Of a stretch of 64,000 nt of DNA, positions 60,671 to 64,000 are shown in pieces. The position numbers and the translations under genes are program-made. Each line of letters opens with the position of its first letter. The stretch's first letter is position 1. Origin of the DNA: Bosea sp. BIWAKO-01 (GTDB taxonomy: Bacteria > Pseudomonadota > Alphaproteobacteria > Rhizobiales > Beijerinckiaceae); contig NZ_BCQA01000002.1 in assembly GCF_001748145.1 (NCBI RefSeq), forward strand, positions 303,501 through 367,500. Reading direction: 5' to 3'. Below the pieces are notes generated by a model, which saw only the letters and a program-made list of their open reading frames with translations, was not told the origin of the DNA and did no database searches.

Positions 60671-61471
60671 TTAACGATGCATCTTCAAAATTCGCGGCGT
60701 CTTCGCAAACGTCCGCAAGTATCCGCGGAGGGCTCTGAATAGAGCTGACGGTCTCGGCGATGCAGACGGCGGCGAGAAGGTCATGTCGTGTGGCGACAGG
60801 TGGAAGTCCTTGGGGCGGCCGAACATGCGCTCGATGGCGTTTCGGTCGTAGTAGAGCAAAGGTGAGAAGCAGTTCTTCCAGCGCCAGTCAGCTTTGGGTG
60901 GGAAATTCGGCATCGTGCCATTCTCCTCGACCTGCCGGAGAATGGCGTTGCTGTCGTAGCCTCTGTCGCCGTGCAGGGTGCGGGCAGCTGGCATCTGCTT
61001 CACCAAGGCCGCGCCTGACGCACAATCAGCGCCCTGGCCGCTGGTGAGCTGAAAGGCGATGGGCCGACAGTCGCGATTGGTCAACGCGTGGATTCTGGTT
61101 GTGCGCTGGCCGCGCAACCGGTCGCTGGCCTGGTTCCGCTCCCCCTATTCCGCCAGACGCCGAGCGGTGCGCCCCACGGCGGAGGAACCGATCAGCACCT
61201 GTGCCGGAGGGCCGCCTGCGCTCGCCAGGGCATGGAAGAGGTCTATGCAGAGGCCCTTGCGGCCCAGCGGACATAGAAGCTGCAGAGCGTCTTGCGTGGT
61301 CCGTAGTCGGGCGGCGCATCGATCCAGCGCCGGCCGGACTTCCGAACATGGACGATGCCGCTGATCACCCTGCGGTCATCAACACGCGGCTTACCCCCCC
61401 GTATCAGTCATCAAATGCGGCTCGATCCGCGCGAATTGCGCGTTCGTGAGCCAGAAGCGATTCAGATCCAT
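60671..61471 (-). mobile_element. Decayed IS5-family transposase
   Basis: The minus strand from 61471 starts MDLNRFWLTNAQFARIEPHL and shows GIVHVRKSGRRWIDAPPDYG, an IS5-type transposase (IS427-like) N-terminal region, then several changes of frame. Restoring one base in a run of seven G (61394-61400 on the + strand as C) joins the first two parts; others occur near 61240 and 61130. The C-terminal end (HGDRGYDSNAILRQVEENG, YYDRNAIERMFGRPKDF) holds the later catalytic motifs. At least three frameshifts make it non-functional. No terminal repeats were identified. Confidence 0.75.
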
Positions 61472-61498
61472 CCACGGCTTCGTCCCGGAAGCCGTGGA
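61471..61498. other. Hairpin at the IS5 remnant start
   Basis: TCCACGGCTTC (61471-61481) and GAAGCCGTGGA (61488-61498) form a perfect 11-bp stem with a 6-nt loop. It abuts the transposase start and could be a terminator or part of the IS end. Confidence 0.45.
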
Positions 61499-61541
61499 TC
61501 GCGCCGAGCCGACGAGGCCAACCGCTTTATGGGTCCGAACC

Positions 61542-61994
61542 CTAGTTGGTGCGCTGAGGGCGTGCCTCGAAATCGGCGATGAAATCCGCCAGCTCAGTCA
61601 GCCGACGCAATTCCAGGCCGCTATCTGAAGCCTCGGCGCGGATAGCAAAGATCGCTTCGCCGGTAGCCCGAACCAACGGAGCGAATTCAGGCAGCATAAA
61701 GCTGATAAGCATCGTCTTGAGCGTCTCTTCTGCGTCGCCGTAGCGACTGAGATACAGCCGTACACCCTCGGTGGTCTCTTCTGTTGAGGCGCCGTGCAGT
61801 TGCCCATAGGCATCCGCAGCTGCCCAAATAGCAGCGTGGAATGCCAACTTGTTTTCGACCATCCGGTCAGCGCCGCCACCAAGTTTGGCGCTAATCGAAG
61901 CTGCCGTGGTAATCATGTCGAGGAAGTCTTCCAGGCGAGCAGCGACCACCTCTGCCTTGGACGTTTGCGGCTTTCGGGGGAAAAAGTTGAACAC
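61542..61994 (-). CDS. Hypothetical protein (about 150 aa)
   Basis: The minus-strand frame ends at 61542. A GTG at 61994 gives a 150-residue protein (VFNFFPRKPQTSKAEVVAAR); the frame could extend further but loses plausible composition. Mostly helical, with 'RMVENKLAFHAAIWAAADAY' and 'DAEETLKTMLISFMLPEFAP' segments; no signal or membrane span. It has lower GC than the catabolic genes. Family unknown. Start uncertain since no ribosome site is seen. Confidence 0.5.
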   Translation of the reverse strand: MFNFFPRKPQTSKAEVVAARLEDFLDMITTAASISAKLGGGADRMVENKLAFHAAIWAAADAYGQLHGASTEETTEGVRLYLSRYGDAEETLKTMLISFMLPEFAPLVRATGEAIFAIRAEASDSGLELRRLTELADFIADFEARPQRTN

Positions 61995-62320
61995 AGGTGC
62001 TTCTGTCGCAGACGGCGGCGAAAATTCCGGAGTTTCGCTAACACGCCACCTCGAATGGCAGCTTGTGCTTTGTAGCCATTGATTTGCTATTGTCAGCCAA
62101 TTGCCACCAATAGGCGATAATGGCACGCCGGAATACACTGAGCGAAACAGTAAGGCAAAGTGGCAAGCCCGGGAGGTAAAGCAACACGGCAGGTATCGGC
62201 CAAGTCCGCTTCCAACGCCCAGTTTACCGTCAGAAAAAGTGATTGATAGGGACGCTTTGCAAAATGTGGACGGTGCCCTACGCTTTGATCGGACGCCCCA
62301 ATAAAGCAATGGGAACAAGA
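61995..62320. other. Intergenic, upstream of the second csp gene
   Basis: A 326-bp stretch with no gene, lower in GC than the window average. It includes a long probable 5' leader before the csp gene at 62321, as is usual for cold-shock genes. No defined operator seen. Confidence 0.4.
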
Positions 62321-62527
62321 ATGGCGAATGGAACGGTCAAGTGGTATAACGAAACCAAAGGTTATGGTTTCATTGCTCCCGACACAGGTGGTAAGGACGT
62401 TTTCGTCCACGCGACTGCCTTGGAGCGCGCCGGTCTTCGGGGCTTAGCCGAAGGTCAGAAGATCACCTATGATTTGGAAGCCGACCGTCGTAGCGGCAAA
62501 GAGTCTGCTGCTAATCTTAAAGTTTGA
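62321..62527 (+). CDS. cspA: Cold-shock protein (second, CspA family)
   Basis: A 68-residue cold-shock protein: RNP1 in KGYGFIAPDTGG near residue 13, RNP2 in DVFVHATALERAG near 26-38, and DRRSGKESAANLKV at the end. Start at 62321 (MANGTVKWYNETK); an upstream ATG at 62309 would add four residues. It is divergent in sequence from the gene at 50234, so a separate paralog. A hairpin follows its stop. Confidence 0.9.
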   Translation: MANGTVKWYNETKGYGFIAPDTGGKDVFVHATALERAGLRGLAEGQKITYDLEADRRSGKESAANLKV

Positions 62528-62535
62528 GAATGGGA

Positions 62536-62565
62536 AGCCGTCCGATGTTTTTACACCGGGCGGCT
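62536..62565. terminator. Probable terminator after csp
   Basis: AGCCGTCCG (62536-62544) pairs with CGGGCGGCT (62557-62565) with one G-T mismatch and a 12-nt T-rich loop, just after the csp stop at 62525-62527 and overlapping the end of mucR on the other strand. A stretch ATTCTCTT follows. Confidence 0.55.
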
Positions 62566-63024
62566 ATTCTCTTGATGACACGTTCGGACTCCGGCGGCCG
62601 TCAGGCAACCCGTGAGCGCTTCCGCCTGACCAAGCCCCATCTTCTTGGCAAGCTGTGATCGAGCCTCGGCGTATGCTGGGGCTACCATCGGATAATCTGG
62701 GGGTAAGTCCCACATCTTCCGATAATCCTCAGGTGACAGATTGTAAGAGGACCGCAGATGACGCTTGAGGCTCCTGAAGCTGCGGCCATCGTTTAGACAG
62801 ATCAAATAATTGGGCGTGATCGACTTCTTGATCGGAACCGCGGGCTCGCGCTTCTCCTCAATAGGAGCGACGACCTCGGGCGACGTCACCTTCCCGAGCG
62901 ACTGATATACCTTCGCGATTAAGTCTGGCAGTTCGGTAGCGGGTACCGAATTGTGGCTTACAAAAGCGGAAACAATATCCGCCGTTAGATCAACCAATTT
63001 CGGAGCTTCGGTTCTCGGGTCCAT
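62551..63024 (-). CDS. MucR/Ros family transcriptional regulator
   Basis: A 157-residue regulator with a single C2H2-like zinc finger: Cys in NYLICLNDGRSFRSL near residue 80 and the His-containing LKRHLRSSYNLSPEDYRKMW after it, then 'PMVAPAYAEARSQLAKKMGL'. MucR proteins regulate exopolysaccharide, motility and cell-cycle genes in Rhizobiales. The start at 63024 (MDPRTEAPK) has AGAGG upstream. The IS66 end lies about 60 bp upstream, close enough to affect its promoter. Confidence 0.9.
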   Translation of the reverse strand: MDPRTEAPKLVDLTADIVSAFVSHNSVPATELPDLIAKVYQSLGKVTSPEVVAPIEEKREPAVPIKKSITPNYLICLNDGRSFRSLKRHLRSSYNLSPEDYRKMWDLPPDYPMVAPAYAEARSQLAKKMGLGQAEALTGCLTAAGVRTCHQENSRPV

Positions 63025-63082
63025 TGGGGGGGCCTCTATGTTATATTGCTGGCTCTCCACACCAGCATCCTGTCGATCCGCC

Positions 63083-64000
63083 GTAACCGCTGTTCTCAGG
63101 CCACGGCCTTGAGTGGTTGGGGCGCGTAGGCCCAAGGCAGCAGATCGTCGATCTGGCTCTGGGGATGGCCGGCGACGATGCGGGCGATGACGTCGCCGAG
63201 ATAGGCTTGTGGGTCGGCGGCGTTGAGCTTGCAGGTCTCCACGAGCGAGGCGATGACGGCCCAGTGCTCGCCGCCGCCGTCGGAGCCGGCAAAGAGCGCG
63301 TTTTTGCGATTGAGCGCGATCGGCCGGATGGCGCGCTCGACCACGTTGGAGTCGATCTCGACACGGCCGTCGTCGAGGAAGCGGGTGAGGCCCTGCCAGC
63401 GCGAGAGGGCATAGCGGATGGCCTCGGCGAGTTTGCTCTTCTGGCTGACGAGGCCGAGCTTCTCCTTGAGCCACGGCTCCAGCGCCGCGACGATGGGGCG
63501 GCTCCTGGCCTGCCGGGCGGCACGACGTTCCTCGGCCGAGCAGCCGCGGATGTCGGCCTCGACCTGGTAGAGCGCCGCGATACGCGCGAGGGCTTCCCTG
63601 GCGATCGGCGCCGGGCCGGATTGGGCGAGCTCGTAGAACTTGCGCCGGGCGTGGCTCCAGCAGAAGGCCAGGCTCACCGCGTTGCGCTCGGCCAGGACCT
63701 TGTAGCCAGCGTAGCGATCGACCTGCAGCGTGCCCACGAAGCCCTGAAGATGCCGGATCGGCTGCTCGGCCTTGCGGTCGGGAGCATAGAGATAGGCCAC
63801 GCCAGGCGGATCCGATCCATCCCAGGGCCTGTCGTCACGAGCATAGGCGAAGAGCTGGCCGGTCTTGGTCCGGCCACGGCCCGGATCGAGCACCGGCGCC
63901 GTGGTCTCATCGGCGAAGAGTTTGTCCGACGCCTTCAGGCGCTCGAACAGCCGCGCATGGACGGGCCGCAGCAGGAAGGCAGCCTTGCCGACCCAGTCGG
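63083..64000 (-). mobile_element. IS66-family element, one end in window
   Basis: The right side carries the IS66 transposase to the window edge; the left end is placed at about 63083, where GTAACCGCTGTTCTCA resembles the GTAA-type IS66 terminal repeat and coding similarity starts at 63096. The other end and any tnpA/tnpB genes are beyond 64000. It lies between mucR and unseen DNA. Confidence 0.75.
63096..64000 (-). CDS. IS66-family transposase (TnpC), partial
   Basis: About 300 residues of the C-terminal part of the IS66 transposase, open at the right edge. The visible order is the 'FADETTAPVLDPGRGRTKTG' segment with the first catalytic Asp near the edge, then YAPDRKAEQPIRHLQGFVGT, 'VDRYAGYKVLAERNAVSLAF' and CWSHARRKFYELAQSG with the second Asp region, and the Glu in IDSNVVERAIRPIALNRKNA near the C-terminus, followed by SDGGGEHWAVIASLVETC. 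All expected motifs present are intact. It ends at 63096. Confidence 0.92.
   Translation of the reverse strand, partial: DWVGKAAFLLRPVHARLFERLKASDKLFADETTAPVLDPGRGRTKTGQLFAYARDDRPWDGSDPPGVAYLYAPDRKAEQPIRHLQGFVGTLQVDRYAGYKVLAERNAVSLAFCWSHARRKFYELAQSGPAPIAREALARIAALYQVEADIRGCSAEERRAARQARSRPIVAALEPWLKEKLGLVSQKSKLAEAIRYALSRWQGLTRFLDDGRVEIDSNVVERAIRPIALNRKNALFAGSDGGGEHWAVIASLVETCKLNAADPQAYLGDVIARIVAGHPQSQIDDLLPWAYAPQPLKAVA

Noticed and set aside
60651..60674. CtrA box (TTAA-N7-TTAA) before the CtrA-like gene
   Set aside because: Two TTAA sites are present but 12 bases apart, not 7, so this is not a standard box.
61397..61400. Programmed frameshift in the IS5 transposase at the seven-base run
   Set aside because: There are at least two further frameshifts downstream, which point to decay rather than a functional recoding site.

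Overview
The window reads as a high-GC alphaproteobacterial genome, most likely a member of the Hyphomicrobiales (Rhizobiales; a Bosea- or Methylobacterium-like relative). This is inferred from a CtrA-type response regulator, a MucR/Ros zinc-finger regulator, a DUF1403 + ScpB gene pair, IS66 and IS6 elements, and many FadE/SDR/Liv genes. The stretch looks like accessory DNA (plasmid, chromid or genomic island): it carries several insertion sequences or remnants, broken genes, dispersed repeats and three pieces of an scpB locus. No rRNA or tRNA gene, CRISPR array or replication origin was recognised.

Layout. 0-6 kb: DUF1403 tail and scpB, broken csp and araC fragments, a complete IS6-family element that cuts the 3' end of an SDR gene, a second SDR, and a frameshifted lysR. 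6-7.8 kb: a Rieske protein with a long helical tail. 8.3-28.9 kb: a large CoA-thioester catabolic cluster with an FCD-type GntR regulator, MaoC hydratase, SDRs, an ACAD10/11-type phosphotransferase and matching acyl-CoA dehydrogenase, CoA ligase, DUF35 protein with a thiolase-like protein that lacks the usual nucleophilic Cys, a fused hydratase/3-hydroxyacyl-CoA dehydrogenase, a second acyl-CoA dehydrogenase, a Liv-type ABC transporter, enoyl-CoA hydratase and a canonical thiolase. A palindrome TTGTCCGACAA sits before three of its transcription units and weaker copies before two more, which points to one regulon. 29-34.6 kb: a hypothetical protein, two more SDRs, an Old Yellow Enzyme reductase and its divergent LysR regulator. 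35.8-47.1 kb: an amine/2-hydroxyacid catabolic cluster with a Pot-type ABC transporter, an FAD amine oxidase, two 2-hydroxyacid dehydrogenases of different families, an XRE-cupin regulator, an aldehyde dehydrogenase and a DapA-family lyase; AT-rich palindromes flank the regulator. 47.6-59.7 kb: mixed genes (sdaA, csp, EamA exporter, RecD2 helicase, dienelactone hydrolase, CBS protein, glutaminase), interrupted by scpB fragments. 59.9-64 kb: a lower-GC regulatory stretch (CtrA-like regulator, csp, MucR) with a decayed IS5-type element and an IS66 element running off the end.

How the genes work together. The first cluster is best read as import of a small carboxylate, CoA activation, handling of a hydroxyacyl-CoA through phosphorylation/elimination (the ACAD10/11 or Lva logic), beta-oxidation, and carbon-carbon cleavage by either a thiolase or a retro-aldolase-like protein. 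The second imports an amine-like solute and oxidises it through an aldehyde and 2-hydroxyacids. Two copies of a roughly 200-bp repeat in the same orientation, at 7.9-8.1 and 47.3-47.5 kb, bracket both catabolic clusters, and scpB-csp segments at about 1 kb and 50 kb bracket almost the whole block. The substrates of both clusters are not determined by the sequence.
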